Below are positions 31,297-41,108 of a DNA stretch of 42,682 bases, in pieces. Both the position numbers and the translations under genes were made by a program. Every line of letters begins with the position of its first letter. The first letter of the stretch is position 1. The notes beneath the pieces are model-generated. The model was not told the origin of the DNA and searched no databases. It saw nothing but the letters and a program-made list of their open reading frames with translations. Source of the DNA: Prevotella sp. Its GTDB lineage: Bacteria; Bacteroidota; Bacteroidia; Bacteroidales; Bacteroidaceae. Location: assembly GCA_017545045.1 (NCBI GenBank), contig JAFYDA010000132.1:1-42682 (forward strand), read 5' to 3'.

Positions 31297-32508
31297 CTAT
31301 TTCAAGTGTAATGTGTGACCCATGCGGTCTTGTTTCGTCTTCAAGTATTTGTAGTCGTACTCGTTGGGAGTAATCTCAATGGGGACATTCTCGACGATTT
31401 CCAGTCCGTAGGCTTCAAGACCGACGCGCTTGGTGGGGTTGTTGGTCATCAGGCGCATCTTGTGGATGCCGAGGTGACGCAGCATTTGGGCGCCGCAGCC
31501 ATAGTCGCGCTCATCGGGCTTGAAGCCGAGGTGTACGTTGGCTTCAACGGTATCAAGGCCTTCTTCCTGGAGCTTGTAGGCGGCAATTTTGTTCATGAGA
31601 CCGATGCCGCGTCCCTCTTGCTGCATATAGATGACCACGCCCTTGCCTTCCTTTTCGATCATCTGCAGCGACTTGTGCAGTTGTTCGCCACAGTCGCAAC
31701 GCATGGAACCGAGGATGTCGCCGGTGGCACATGAGGAGTGGACGCGCACCAGCACGGGTTCGTCTTCCGTCCATTGCCCTTTGATGAGTGCCATGTGTTC
31801 CAGACCATTGCTCTTCTGACGGAAAGGTATCAGTTTGAAATGCCCGTATTTCGTGGGCATGTCAACTTGGTTGCCCACTTCGATGAGCGACTCTTTGCGC
31901 AGTCGGTAGGCGATAAGGTCCTTGATGGTGATGATCTTCAGACCGTGCTCGCGGGCAAACACTTGAAGTTCAGGCAGGCGAGCCATCGAACCGTCGTCGT
32001 TCATAATCTCCATCAGGGCTCCCGCCGGATAGAGACCTGCCAGCTTACAGAGGTCGACGGCAGCCTCGGTGTGGCCACTGCGTCGCAGTACGCCGTTGTC
32101 CTGGGCGTAGAGCGGATTGATATGACCTGGCCGTCCAAAAGTCTGCGGGGTGGAGTGGGGGTCGGCCAGTGCCTGGATGGTGGCGGCACGGTCGTAAGCT
32201 GAGACGCCAGTGGTGCAGCCTTCGAGTTTGTCGACGGTTACGGTGAAGGGGGTGCCTAACACGGAGGTGTTGTCCTGTACTTGATGGGGCAGGTCGAGCT
32301 CTTCGCTGCGGCTGATGGTGATAGGGGCGCAAAGTACGCCACGGGCGTATTTCAGCATGAAGTTCACCATATCGGGCGTAATCTTCTCGGCGGCGCAGAT
32401 GAGGTCTCCCTCGTTCTCTCGGTCTTCGTCATCGACCACGATGACGAATTTGCCTTCGCGAAAGTCGTTGATGGCTTCTTCTATGGTGTTTAAACTGAAT
32501 TTTTCCAT
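31297..32508 (-). CDS. ribBA: Bifunctional DHBP synthase / GTP cyclohydrolase II
   Basis: A 403-aa fusion of the two entry enzymes of riboflavin synthesis. The N-terminal DHBP synthase part (about 1-205) has '[20 protein letters not shown]' and makes 3,4-dihydroxy-2-butanone 4-phosphate from ribulose 5-phosphate. The C-terminal GTP cyclohydrolase II part (about 210-400) has the zinc cysteines in '[20 protein letters not shown]' and '[13 protein letters not shown]'. Both active sites look intact. It begins 5 nt after the LptF/G gene stop, so it is translated from the same transcript; no riboflavin-linked gene is next to it. Confidence 0.97.
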   Translation of the reverse strand: MEKFSLNTIEEAINDFREGKFVIVVDDEDRENEGDLICAAEKITPDMVNFMLKYARGVLCAPITISRSEELDLPHQVQDNTSVLGTPFTVTVDKLEGCTTGVSAYDRAATIQALADPHSTPQTFGRPGHINPLYAQDNGVLRRSGHTEAAVDLCKLAGLYPAGALMEIMNDDGSMARLPELQVFAREHGLKIITIKDLIAYRLRKESLIEVGNQVDMPTKYGHFKLIPFRQKSNGLEHMALIKGQWTEDEPVLVRVHSSCATGDILGSMRCDCGEQLHKSLQMIEKEGKGVVIYMQQEGRGIGLMNKIAAYKLQEEGLDTVEANVHLGFKPDERDYGCGAQMLRHLGIHKMRLMTNNPTKRVGLEAYGLEIVENVPIEITPNEYDYKYLKTKQDRMGHTLHLK

Positions 32509-32513
32509 ACTTG

Positions 32514-34469
32514 TCAGTGCGTTATACCGTTATTTATATATATGTCCTTGATGAGCTGTTGGTCATGAGCATGTCCCAGCTCAAGGATGCGGGGCATGAT
32601 CGTGTCGGTGGTCTGCTGTATATCGCGCAGGTCGCGATAGAGGCGTAGCCTGAAGCGGTACATGCGCAGGTAGAAGAATATGCTCAGGGGGAGGATAAGG
32701 CCTGTGATGATGTTCATCCACTTTTGGCGGAAAGGTCGGGTGTGGGCACGGACCATCAAGACGGGGAAGTGGTTCAGTTCAGACAGGATCAGCCGGTCGC
32801 GGGTGTAGCCCAAGTCTTCGATGGCCACCTCCAGTACTTCGTTGATGTGCTCAATCTCATGGTCGTCGTTGCCTTTGAAGAAAACGCTAATGGGATTAGG
32901 CAGATGCAGGAGCTTATGGTCTTCGGAGTAGTTGGCAATATGGGTGCAGACTTCCTTTAGCATCTGAGCGTCGATCAGGTACTTCGGGTCTTCGATAATA
33001 ACTTCCTTGCGTACGATGTTGCGCTTTATGCGCAGACCCAAGATGCGCCGCAGCAGTTCCTTGTAGACGTCGATGTTGAACACGACGGAGTCGTTGTTGG
33101 CCTTGTAGGTGAAGAAAACGGCCATCGGCGTCAGTACCATGGTGGATATCCACTTGCCGAACCAGACCGTCCATTCATCGGCTCGGGCCATGCGGTAGCC
33201 TGAGGCATCGAAGATATAGAAGATAATATAGACGAGTACGGAGATGATGACGGGAACGCCCAGTCCGCCTTTTCGGATGATGGCACCTAACGGCGCACCG
33301 ATGAAGAAGAATATGATACACGACAAAGCCAGCGTGATGCGGTTGATGGCCTCCATCTGGTGCAGGCGTTCGCGGCGGTTGAGGTTGAAGGAGTATTCGC
33401 TCTTCATCTTCAGCTCGAAAGCTTCAAACTGCGCATGTTCCATGGCTTTTTGAATCACGCGACGCTTCTTCTCGCCCGTCAGCTGTTGGAAGAGGGTATC
33501 AAGATTCACCTTTCCTGTAGCGGCTTGAGCGTAGGCTTTCAAAGAGTCTTTCGTGCTGATTTCTGGCATGCGGAATGTGCTAGAGCGGGATTCTTGTTCG
33601 AACTGGCGGCCCACGGAGTCGTTGAAGACGATGATGGAGTCGAGGTCGACCAGAATGTCGTTCAGGCTTTTGGCGCGGGCATCACCAACAATGCCCGTCT
33701 CGTCGGCCAGGTTGAAATCGCCGTCGAAATCGAGTACGATGCGTTTCTGTGAGAAAGTCTCGCGCCGGTAAGGGATGTTGGCAGAGCCGGCAACGTCCTG
33801 AGACTGCATGTTCTCAAACCATTCACCGCTGTACAGATGGAAGAGCAGGTGCTTCTTCTCTGCTGTTGATTGTAGCATGCCGGAGTCAGCCAGAATAATG
33901 GCTTGGTCTTCGTAGCTGCCAGTGCGGCGGTAGATCATAATGCCGTAGAGCATGCCTGTCTGCATGTCCTTCTTCTGAACGTAGAGGTTGGCATTAGGAA
34001 TGCCGTCGTAGAAAACGCCTTCAGGAATCTCCAATTCAGGACTTTTCTGCTTGACCGACATCAGAAGCTGGAAGAACGACTTGTTGGCAGACGGCCCTAT
34101 GACGTTCTGGAAGTAAAAGGAAACACCAGCAATCAGCAGTACCAGCACGATGAGCGACCGTGAAGCTTGGAGCAGCGAGATGCCGGCAGCCTTGATGGCT
34201 GTCAGTTCAGAACTTTCACCCAGATTGCCGAAGACGATGAGCGCCGACAGCAGAATGGCCAGAGGGAAAGCCTGCGGCATCAGCATCAGCCCCATGTACC
34301 AGAAGAACTGAAGCATGATGTCCAGCGACAGGCCTTTGCCTATCAGCTCGTTCACGTAGCGCCACAGGAACTGCATCATCAGCACGAACTGGCAGATGAA
34401 AAACGCTCCTAAAAACAGCTGTAGGAACTGCTTGGTTATGAATAGGTCTAACTTCTTAATGCCAAACAT
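32514..34469 (-). CDS. LptF/LptG family LPS export permease with C-terminal extension
   Basis: A 651-aa YjgP/YjgQ-family membrane protein. N-terminal helices (about 10-120: '[20 protein letters not shown]', '[18 protein letters not shown]' with '[11 protein letters not shown]') and C-terminal helices (about 375-465) flank a periplasmic beta-jellyroll, as in LptF/G, which move LPS from the inner membrane to LptC/A. The usual protein is about 360-480 aa; here ~180 extra residues follow, including another predicted helix ('[18 protein letters not shown]'). The extension's role is unknown. A single such gene is seen; a partner may lie elsewhere. Confidence 0.88.
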   Translation of the reverse strand: MFGIKKLDLFITKQFLQLFLGAFFICQFVLMMQFLWRYVNELIGKGLSLDIMLQFFWYMGLMLMPQAFPLAILLSALIVFGNLGESSELTAIKAAGISLLQASRSLIVLVLLIAGVSFYFQNVIGPSANKSFFQLLMSVKQKSPELEIPEGVFYDGIPNANLYVQKKDMQTGMLYGIMIYRRTGSYEDQAIILADSGMLQSTAEKKHLLFHLYSGEWFENMQSQDVAGSANIPYRRETFSQKRIVLDFDGDFNLADETGIVGDARAKSLNDILVDLDSIIVFNDSVGRQFEQESRSSTFRMPEISTKDSLKAYAQAATGKVNLDTLFQQLTGEKKRRVIQKAMEHAQFEAFELKMKSEYSFNLNRRERLHQMEAINRITLALSCIIFFFIGAPLGAIIRKGGLGVPVIISVLVYIIFYIFDASGYRMARADEWTVWFGKWISTMVLTPMAVFFTYKANNDSVVFNIDVYKELLRRILGLRIKRNIVRKEVIIEDPKYLIDAQMLKEVCTHIANYSEDHKLLHLPNPISVFFKGNDDHEIEHINEVLEVAIEDLGYTRDRLILSELNHFPVLMVRAHTRPFRQKWMNIITGLILPLSIFFYLRMYRFRLRLYRDLRDIQQTTDTIMPRILELGHAHDQQLIKDIYINNGITH

Positions 34470-34479
34470 ACATTTGAGC

Positions 34480-34887
34480 CTATAGTCCGCTCACTTCGTG
34501 CAGGCGTTCCATATTGCCGTCCCATAAACCATGCAGGTCGTCAATATCCTCGGGAAGTGCATAGTCGTCAATGTGCAGGAACAGTTCTCCCGTCAGTTCG
34601 CTGCGCCCGATGCGCATCTCCCAATAAGCTTGGGAGTCGTCCTCATTCATCCACTGAAAACGGATGTGGTCGTTTTTCTGACACTCCAGAATCTTTGCCT
34701 CCAATGTGTGATGGTCAGTCCACGACTGTCCCCACGTGAGTGAAATGATGCCTTCGCTTATCTCTTCAATACTATCAGCGAGCCACCGGTTTAATCCGTG
34801 GATAGTCCCGATTTGTTCCCAGACAATGTTTGCCGAAGTCGTTGCTAATGGGTACTCAATACTGAGCTTTTGCTTCGTCGTATTCAT
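34480..34887 (-). CDS. START-like domain protein (135 aa)
   Basis: A 135-aa soluble protein resembling the START/SRPBCC helix-grip fold found as a small stand-alone family in Bacteroidota ('EYPLATTSANIVWEQIG', 'GLNRWLADSIEEI', 'DHIRFQWMNEDD', 'WDGNMERLHEV'). Such folds bind hydrophobic ligands. No ligand can be named. It lies 10 nt before the LptF/G gene, which suggests a link to envelope lipid handling; that link is inferred. First gene of the START-lptF/G-ribBA operon. Confidence 0.75.
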   Translation of the reverse strand: MNTTKQKLSIEYPLATTSANIVWEQIGTIHGLNRWLADSIEEISEGIISLTWGQSWTDHHTLEAKILECQKNDHIRFQWMNEDDSQAYWEMRIGRSELTGELFLHIDDYALPEDIDDLHGLWDGNMERLHEVSGL

Positions 34888-34920
34888 AATATGCCCGTGT
34901 TTTTTTTGTTAATTTAGGGG

Positions 34921-34928
34921 CAAAATTA
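34921..34928 (-). promoter_or_regulatory. -7 element of the START-lptF/G-ribBA operon
   Basis: TAATTTTG on the minus strand, 33 nt before the START-like gene. No convincing TTG at -33. Confidence 0.45.
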
Positions 34929-34968
34929 CAACATTTTTTCCAAATTTGAAATTTTTCTTCTGGAAATT

Positions 34969-34999
34969 TTGTTAATTCAAAAAATTATTACTACCTTTG
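34969..34999 (+). promoter_or_regulatory. Promoter of the tRNA gene
   Basis: TTG (34969-34971), a 20-nt spacer and TACCTTTG (34992-34999), 18 nt before the tRNA. Full consensus. Confidence 0.75.
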
Positions 35000-35017
35000 C
35001 ACCCGCAAAATGAAGAT

Positions 35018-35091
35018 GGCGGGATAGCTCAGCTGGTTAGAGCGCATGATTCATAATCATGAGGTCGCCGGTTCAATCCCGGCTCCCGCTA
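35018..35091 (+). tRNA. tRNA with CAT anticodon, probable elongator tRNA-Met
   Basis: A complete cloverleaf: acceptor stem GGCGGGA (35018-35024) with TCCCGCT (35084-35090), discriminator A at 35091. The D arm is 'AGCTCAGCTGGTTAGAGC', the anticodon stem CATGA/TCATG, with loop TTCATAA and anticodon CAT at 35052-35054. The T arm is 'GCCGGTTCAATCCCGGC'. CCA is not encoded. The acceptor starts with a G-U pair. The 5-bp intact first stem argues against initiator tRNA, whose first pair is mismatched. CAT could also belong to tRNA-Ile2 after lysidine modification; sequence alone does not settle this. Confidence 0.93.
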
Positions 35092-35102
35092 CAAAGAAAA
35101 TC

Positions 35103-35130
35103 AAGAGGTTACGAAAGTAATCTCTTTTTT
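35103..35130 (+). terminator. Terminator of the tRNA gene
   Basis: AAGAGGTTAC (35103-35112), loop GAAA, GTAATCTCTT (35117-35126): a 10-bp stem with one G-U, followed by T4. Confidence 0.9.
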
Positions 35131-35159
35131 CGTGCAACAAAAACACAATCGAAAAAAAA

Positions 35160-35257
35160 TCCCACGGCCTGGGACAAATTTCCCACGGCCTGGGACAAAT
35201 TTCCCACGGCTTGGGACAAAAACGCGGAGCCTCCACATAAATCGGTAGAGACTCCCC
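35160..35257. repeat. 21-bp-period array, three units, with a conserved flank
   Basis: Units TCCCACGGCCTGGGA-CAAATT at 35160-35180, 35181-35201 and 35202-35222, the last diverged. Each has a TCCCA/TGGGA mini-palindrome. The flank 35224-35257 (GCGGAGCCTCC ... CTCCCC, 34 nt) aligns without gaps to 24268-24301-like sequence in the first array, about 22-24 of 34 positions identical. It starts 30 nt after the tRNA terminator. No gene is seen in 35131-35463; the rest holds only the next promoter. Confidence 0.85.
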
Positions 35258-35413
35258 AAAACACAACCGAACAGCTTTTTATTCATAATTTGGCTCGACT
35301 TCATGGAGTGTCAATTCAACTTTTTTGTGCAAAAAAAGCAAATAGACCCCCAAAAAGCGGTGAAAATTATAATATAAATAAGGTAAAATGGCAAAAAATG
35401 AAAAATCTGTGTT

Positions 35414-35441
35414 TTGTTTTCGTGGAAAATTCGTATCTTTG
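35414..35441 (+). promoter_or_regulatory. Promoter of the DUF4421 gene
   Basis: TTG (35414-35416), a 17-nt spacer and TATCTTTG (35434-35441), 22 nt before the ATG. The -7 part is perfect; the spacer is short. Confidence 0.6.
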
Positions 35442-35463
35442 TGCCGTGTAGAAAAAAATTACT

Positions 35464-36753
35464 ATGATAGGAAGAATGATCATCTGCTGCCTGCTATTCT
35501 CCTTGAATGCAGTAGCACAGGAACAAGCAATGACGAACGAAGCAGGAGCAGAGTCAAGCTCGCTTGAACTAAGCCCTGAAAAGGAGAATTGCAATGAAAT
35601 TGAGACTCCAGACAGTGTAAGTACACAGGAAAGTAAGACGACCCTGATGATGCGGCTTCGTCAGGTGCAGCAATTTTTAGACACCAGAGCCAAGAAGAAG
35701 GTGGACCCGCACTACATCGAAGTGCCCAACAAGCCTTGGAGAGTGATACTGCGCTACAAGGAGAACGCTGTAGAGGTGGACTACAGCCAGAGCGTCGACA
35801 TTCCCGCCTACAACGACCATTCAGACTGGAATCTGTGTTTCGAGCCCCCCATAGCATCTTCCGTCGGTTTCTGGGTGGGCTATCGTGGTACGGGAATCTC
35901 CTATTCCAAGTCGCTCACCAAGAACGCAGGACGCTATTACTCCATCAGCTCGACGGGAGCCAAGTACGGCTTCAACTTCCGACTGAGGCGCTTCAACACG
36001 CAGGACGCCAGTTTCAGCTCGACAGACCGCAATCTGGATACGGGTGTCGAAACGCGGAGTGACACAACCTTCACCATGCCGGCACCGGTATGGATTCGTT
36101 CCGTCTACATCAATGGTTACTACGTGTTCAACGGCCGCCGCTACTCGCAGTCTGCAGCCTACAACCAGGCGGTCATCCAGCGTCGCTCCGCAGGCTCTTT
36201 CCTCTTAGGAGCCACCTGGTACCAGTCGTCGTTCGACTATTCGGACATCGAGAACTTCGCCTTTATGCTTGTCGGCCACGGCATCTACCGCGCCAAGGTA
36301 CACCAGGCCAACCTCGGTGTCGGCTACGGCTACAACTGGGTACCGCTGCGAGGTCTGGTCTTCAACGTGATGGCCATGCCTACCGTCAGTGTCTACAACC
36401 GTGTAAAAACCTACAGATACGACTTCAACTACGACCTGTCACCCAAAGAGCCTGTCGATGACTACGGAGACTGGAACAAGGAGACGAAGCGATGGACCAA
36501 CGGTAAGTCGTATAAGCCCATCGAAATGGCCGATTTGGATAACCCTCAGTTTGACTACTGGGATATAGAGTCCGATGTGGACTATAGCTGGTTCCGCCTC
36601 AACCTGGACCTGCGCCTCGGCATTGCCTACAACTGGAGCAATTACTTCATTGGCGCCCAGGCACAGTACAACAATTTCCACTATAAGAACGATCACGGCA
36701 AAGTCAATATCTTCGATGCCTACGCCCGCTTGTCATTTGGTGTGAGACTGTAG
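35464..36753 (+). CDS. DUF4421-type outer-membrane beta-barrel protein
   Basis: A 429-aa protein with a signal peptide (1-18, ending 'AVAQ'), a charged low-complexity linker (about 20-60) and a long C-terminal region of alternating hydrophobic/polar strands rich in Y, W, F and G ('GFWVGYRGTGISYSKSL', 'YYSISSTGAKYGFNFRLRRF', 'LGVGYGYNWVPLRGLVFNVM'). The last strand is 'FDAYARLSFGVRL', a typical barrel end. I recognise this as the DUF4421 group of Bacteroidota; function unknown. Monocistronic by position. Confidence 0.8.
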   Translation: MIGRMIICCLLFSLNAVAQEQAMTNEAGAESSSLELSPEKENCNEIETPDSVSTQESKTTLMMRLRQVQQFLDTRAKKKVDPHYIEVPNKPWRVILRYKENAVEVDYSQSVDIPAYNDHSDWNLCFEPPIASSVGFWVGYRGTGISYSKSLTKNAGRYYSISSTGAKYGFNFRLRRFNTQDASFSSTDRNLDTGVETRSDTTFTMPAPVWIRSVYINGYYVFNGRRYSQSAAYNQAVIQRRSAGSFLLGATWYQSSFDYSDIENFAFMLVGHGIYRAKVHQANLGVGYGYNWVPLRGLVFNVMAMPTVSVYNRVKTYRYDFNYDLSPKEPVDDYGDWNKETKRWTNGKSYKPIEMADLDNPQFDYWDIESDVDYSWFRLNLDLRLGIAYNWSNYFIGAQAQYNNFHYKNDHGKVNIFDAYARLSFGVRL

Positions 36754-36863
36754 GGAAGAATAGTTCTTTGCCGTTATCGTCCTTTGAAAAGGCTCGCAAT
36801 AACTTTGTTAAGGCATTCCGTGTTAAAAATAGTCAATAATCTCCTGGATTAATGAGAAATGAT

Positions 36864-36871
36864 TAATTTTG
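36864..36871 (+). promoter_or_regulatory. -7 element upstream of the GH127 gene
   Basis: TAATTTTG, 24 nt before the ATG at 36896. It overlaps an in-frame upstream ATG at 36869, which is why the later start is chosen. A second candidate, TAACTTTG, lies at 36800-36807. Confidence 0.5.
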
Positions 36872-36895
36872 CAAAATAATCAAATAGAAAAAACG

Positions 36896-39277
36896 ATGAA
36901 AAGAACCCTGATCCTTTCCGCGCTCTTTGCTGTCGGCACGATGGCCAGTGCTCAAGACAAACTGTATGCTGACGAGTTTTCCATAGGCGACGTGACGTTG
37001 TTGGACGGGCCGCTGAAAAAGGCTCGCGACCTGAACGTCAGCGTGCTGTTGAAGTACGACAACGATCGTCTGCTGGCACCTTATCTGAAGGAGGCGGGAC
37101 TGACGCCCAAAGGGAAGTCATATCCCAACTGGGATGGATTGGACGGACACGTCGGTGGACACTATCTGACGGCGATGGCCATCAATGCCGCTACAGGCAG
37201 CAAAGAGTGTAAGGAACGCTTGGAATATTGGATTAGCGAGTTGCAACGCTGTGCTGATGCCAACGCCAAGAACCACCCTGAATGGGGCAAGGGCTATGTA
37301 GGCGGTGTTCCTGGCAGCGACCGCATCTGGTCGGCGTATAAGAAGGGAAACTTCGGACCCTATTCGGGCGCATGGGTACCATTTTATAATGTGCATAAGA
37401 TGTATGCCGGCCTGCGTGATGCGTGGGTATATTGCGGCAATGAGCAGGCCAAGCAGCTGTTCCTTGGCTTCTGCGATTGGATTATTGACATGACAGCGAA
37501 TCTCAGCGATGCTCAAGTGGAACGTACACTGCATACGGAGCACGGCGGTATGAACGAGGTGCTCGCCGATGCCTACGCCATTACAGGCGAGATGAAATAT
37601 CTGGACGCGGCCCGTCGCTTCTCGCACAAGCGTCTGCTTACGCCACTGTCACAGCGGCAGGACTGCCTGGATAATCTGCACGCCAACACGCAGGTTCCGA
37701 AGGTGGTGGGTTTCGAACGTATTTCGGAACTCTCGGGTGACGAAGTGTACCATAATGCCAGTGCTTACTTCTGGGACATTGTGACCGGGGAGCGGTCACT
37801 CGCGTTCGGCGGCAATAGTCGTCGCGAACACTTCCCCAGCAAGGAGGCCTGTCAGGATTTTGTCGAGGATATCGATGGTCCCGAGACTTGTAACACCAAC
37901 AATATGTTGAAACTGACCGAGGAACTGCACCGCCGCAATCCTGAGGCTCGCTATGCCGACTTCTATGAGTTGGCCACGTTCAACCATATTCTTTCGAGTC
38001 AGCATCCGGAACATGGTGGCTACGTCTATTTCACGTCAGCCCGTCCGCGTCATTACCGCAACTATTCTGCGCCCAACGAGGCCATGTGGTGTTGCGTTGG
38101 AACCGGTATGGAGAATCACGGTAAATATGGGCAGTTCGTCTATACCCACGTTGGTGAAGCCTTGTTTGTAAACCTCTTTGTCGCTTCCGAACTGAATTGG
38201 AGGGAAAAAGGCATTCAGCTCCGTCAGGAAACGGCATTTCCCTATAGTGAAACCAGTAAGATTACTATTACGCAGGGCAAAGGCAAGTTTGCGCTACAGG
38301 TGCGTTACCCTGGTTGGGTGAAGCCGGGACAGTTCTCGGTGAAGGTGAACGGTCAGCCCGTGCAGATTGTTACTGGCCCGTCATCCTACGTCACCATTGA
38401 CCGTCAATGGAAGAAAGGCGACGTGGTGGACATCAATTTCCCCATGTACAATAGCGTGAAGTATCTGCCTAACCTGCCGCAGTACATTGCTTTGATGCAT
38501 GGTCCTATTATGCTTGCAATGAAGACTGGTACAGAGGATTTGGCTAGTCTGATTGCCGACGACAGCCGTTTCGGACAATTGGCAGTGGGTAAGAAATTGC
38601 CCATCAACGAGGCACCTATCCTGATTAATAATCATATCGACGACATCGCCAACCATCTGCAACCCATTGCCGGCAAACCCCTGCACTTCACGTTCAACAC
38701 CAAGATGGGCAACGAGATTCGCAACGAGCTGATGCCGTTCTTCGAGTTGCACGACTCGCGCTATATGATGTATTGGTTGGCTCTGACAGAGGATAGTTAT
38801 CAGGGATATCTGGACAATCTGGCTAAGCAGGAACAGGAACGTCAGGCTTTGGAGGCTCGTACAACCGATAAAGTTCAGCCTGGCGAGCAACAGCCTGAGA
38901 GCGATCACTTTATGGAGACAGACGATTCGTTCGTAGGTAACACCAACGACGTCTTCTTCCGTGATGCTCGTGACGGTCACTATTTCAGCTACCTGATGCA
39001 GACCGGCGGCCAGACCGACCTCTCGCTGCGCCTGAAGTATTGGGGCGTTGGCGAGTGGAAGAGCCATGAGTTCGACATCTTCGTAGATGACGTACTGGTG
39101 ACATCGGTGAACAACACGGGCAAGTACCGTATCTCAGAATTCAAGTACGAGACATATCCCATCCCTGCAGAACTCCTGAAAGGTAAGACACAAGTCCGCG
39201 TGAAGTTCGTGGCCAAGCCCCGCAAGCAAATCGGCGAGATCTATGAGGTAAGGCTGGTGAAGAGCGTCGCCCCGTAA
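36896..39277 (+). CDS. GH127-family glycosidase, probable beta-L-arabinofuranosidase, secreted
   Basis: A 793-aa protein with a signal peptide (about 1-17, 'GTMASAQ') and the (alpha/alpha)6-barrel sequence of GH127 (formerly DUF1680). The zinc and catalytic set known from HypBA1 is recognisable: E330 and C332 in 'GPETCNTNNML', and C399/C400 in 'MWCCVGTGMENHG', one of these Cys being the nucleophile. 'GLDGHVGGHYLTAMA' and 'YNVHKMYAGLRDA' are also typical. A C-terminal beta-sandwich (about 675-790) follows a Q/E-rich linker. It should release beta-L-arabinofuranose from plant glycans or glycoproteins in the periplasm. The MFS gene follows after 47 nt. Confidence 0.92.
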   Translation: MKRTLILSALFAVGTMASAQDKLYADEFSIGDVTLLDGPLKKARDLNVSVLLKYDNDRLLAPYLKEAGLTPKGKSYPNWDGLDGHVGGHYLTAMAINAATGSKECKERLEYWISELQRCADANAKNHPEWGKGYVGGVPGSDRIWSAYKKGNFGPYSGAWVPFYNVHKMYAGLRDAWVYCGNEQAKQLFLGFCDWIIDMTANLSDAQVERTLHTEHGGMNEVLADAYAITGEMKYLDAARRFSHKRLLTPLSQRQDCLDNLHANTQVPKVVGFERISELSGDEVYHNASAYFWDIVTGERSLAFGGNSRREHFPSKEACQDFVEDIDGPETCNTNNMLKLTEELHRRNPEARYADFYELATFNHILSSQHPEHGGYVYFTSARPRHYRNYSAPNEAMWCCVGTGMENHGKYGQFVYTHVGEALFVNLFVASELNWREKGIQLRQETAFPYSETSKITITQGKGKFALQVRYPGWVKPGQFSVKVNGQPVQIVTGPSSYVTIDRQWKKGDVVDINFPMYNSVKYLPNLPQYIALMHGPIMLAMKTGTEDLASLIADDSRFGQLAVGKKLPINEAPILINNHIDDIANHLQPIAGKPLHFTFNTKMGNEIRNELMPFFELHDSRYMMYWLALTEDSYQGYLDNLAKQEQERQALEARTTDKVQPGEQQPESDHFMETDDSFVGNTNDVFFRDARDGHYFSYLMQTGGQTDLSLRLKYWGVGEWKSHEFDIFVDDVLVTSVNNTGKYRISEFKYETYPIPAELLKGKTQVRVKFVAKPRKQIGEIYEVRLVKSVAP

Positions 39278-39324
39278 TGGCTTTGTGTTTCTGTTTCTGA
39301 AAAAACTAATCATTCATCTTATAA

Positions 39325-40947
39325 ATGTCACAAGCAATTCAAAAGACTTTGCGCGACAGTGCTGCCATGCGCTGGACCGCCTTGCTGCTCTTGGCTTTGG
39401 CCATGTTCTGCAGCTACATTTTCATGGACATTCTCTCACCCATCAAAGACCTGATGCAGGAGACCCGCGGCTGGGACTCTACCGCCTTTGGTACGATGCA
39501 GGGCTCAGAGGTGTTTCTCAACGTGTTTGCCTTCTTCCTCATCTTTGCGGGTATCATCCTCGACAAGATGGGCGTGCGCTTCACGGCAGTCCTGTCGGCA
39601 GCCGTGATGCTCGTCGGTGCGTGTATCAAGTGGTACGCCGTCAGCGAATCATTCATCGGCAGCGGCCTCGAAGTGTGGTTCACACAGAATCTGAACTACA
39701 TTCCCCTGTTCGATGAGCTCGGTGTATCTCCGTTCTATGAGGGCATGCCCGCCTCGGCTAAGTTTGCCGCCTGCGGCTTCATGATCTTCGGTTGCGGCTG
39801 TGAGATGGCCGGCATCACCGTCTCTCGCGGTATCGTCAAGTGGTTCAAGGGCCGTGAGATGGCCTTGGCCATGGGTTCGGAGATGGCACTGGCCCGTCTG
39901 GGTGTTGCCACCTGCATGATTTTCTCTCCGTTCTTCGCCCGTCTCGGCGGTGCTGTCAGCGTCAGCCGTTCCGTGGCCTTCGGTGTGGTTCTCATGTGTA
40001 TCGCCCTTATCATGACCATCGTCTATTTCGTGATGGATCAGAAGTTGGACGCACAGACAGGCGAAGCCGAGGAAAAGGATGATCCGTTCAAGGTTTCCGA
40101 TATTGGTAAGATTCTGTCCGATTCTGGTTTCTGGCTCGTAGCCCTGCTCTGTGTGCTTTACTACTCGGCCATCTTCCCGTTCCAGAAGTACGCTGTCAAC
40201 ATGCTACAGTGCAACCTGTCGCTGACGGCTCCTGCTGCCGACTCGTTCTGGGCGAGTCCCAGCGTCACCCTCGTCCAGTATGTCATCATGCTCGTCGTAG
40301 CAGCTGCCGGCTTCGCCTCTAACTTCCAGAAAAAGGCTAACATCAAGTACGGCCTGCTGGCGTTGAGCATCCTGTCGCTTATTACTTATTGTTATATGGG
40401 TTACATGCGCCAGTCGGCTGAGAGCATTTTTGCCGTGTTCCCCTTGTTGGCCGTTCTGATTACGCCTATTCTCGGCTCTTATGTCGACCACAAAGGTAAG
40501 GCCGCTTCTATGCTCATTCTCGGTTCGTTGCTGCTGATAGCTTGCCACCTGACGTTTGCCTTCGTGCTGCCTCTGTTCAAGGAATCGGCTGTCGGCGGCA
40601 TCGTCATTGCCTACGTCACCATCCTCGTGCTCGGCTCGTCGTTCTCGCTGGTGCCCGCCTCGCTGTGGCCTTCAGTGCCCAAGCTCGTCGACGCGAAGGT
40701 CATCGGTTCGGCCTATGCGCTGATTTTCTGGATTCAGAACATCGGCCTGTGGCTCTTCCCATTGCTGATAGGTAAGGTGCTCGATGCTACCAATCCCGGT
40801 GTCACCGACCCGACGCAGTTCGACTATACCGCCCCGTTGGTGATGCTGGCCTTCCTCGGTGTGGCTGCACTGATTCTCGGCTTCATCCTGAAAGCCGTTG
40901 ATAAGAAAAAGGGCATCGGATTGGAACTGCCCAACATCAAAGAATAA
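39325..40947 (+). CDS. MFS transporter, possibly for the GH127 product
   Basis: A 540-aa inner-membrane transporter of the major facilitator type with about 12 helices. Features are the first helix 'ALLLLALAMFCSYIFMDIL', an A-motif-like 'AGIILDKMGVRF' and a second one in 'ILGSYVDHKGKAASMLIL'. The substrate is not evident. The position 47 nt after the GH127 gene, with no promoter between and a terminator right after, suggests uptake of the released sugar or oligosaccharide. The loop at about 108-145 between helices is longer than usual. Confidence 0.85.
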   Translation: MSQAIQKTLRDSAAMRWTALLLLALAMFCSYIFMDILSPIKDLMQETRGWDSTAFGTMQGSEVFLNVFAFFLIFAGIILDKMGVRFTAVLSAAVMLVGACIKWYAVSESFIGSGLEVWFTQNLNYIPLFDELGVSPFYEGMPASAKFAACGFMIFGCGCEMAGITVSRGIVKWFKGREMALAMGSEMALARLGVATCMIFSPFFARLGGAVSVSRSVAFGVVLMCIALIMTIVYFVMDQKLDAQTGEAEEKDDPFKVSDIGKILSDSGFWLVALLCVLYYSAIFPFQKYAVNMLQCNLSLTAPAADSFWASPSVTLVQYVIMLVVAAAGFASNFQKKANIKYGLLALSILSLITYCYMGYMRQSAESIFAVFPLLAVLITPILGSYVDHKGKAASMLILGSLLLIACHLTFAFVLPLFKESAVGGIVIAYVTILVLGSSFSLVPASLWPSVPKLVDAKVIGSAYALIFWIQNIGLWLFPLLIGKVLDATNPGVTDPTQFDYTAPLVMLAFLGVAALILGFILKAVDKKKGIGLELPNIKE

Positions 40948-40956
40948 CTCCGCTTA

Positions 40957-40986
40957 AAGCTGTGCTGATTCCGGCACAGCTTTTTT
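40957..40986 (+). terminator. Terminator of the GH127-MFS operon
   Basis: AAGCTGTGC (40957-40965) and GCACAGCTT (40974-40982), 8-nt loop, followed by T's to 40986. Confidence 0.9.
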
Positions 40987-41108
40987 AATGGCGATGCGCT
41001 TGTTTGTTTGCGAACACGTGTCGCCGTGCCTTTTATGTCATTTTTCGTTGATTTATATCAAAAATATATCAAAAAGAAAGATTTTCTGTAAATTTTCCGA
41101 TAAATTGT

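Noticed and set aside
35059-35451. 130-codon plus-strand frame after the tRNA
   Set aside because: It starts inside the tRNA and reads through a terminator, the 21-bp array and the next promoter; the peptide repeats only mirror the array.
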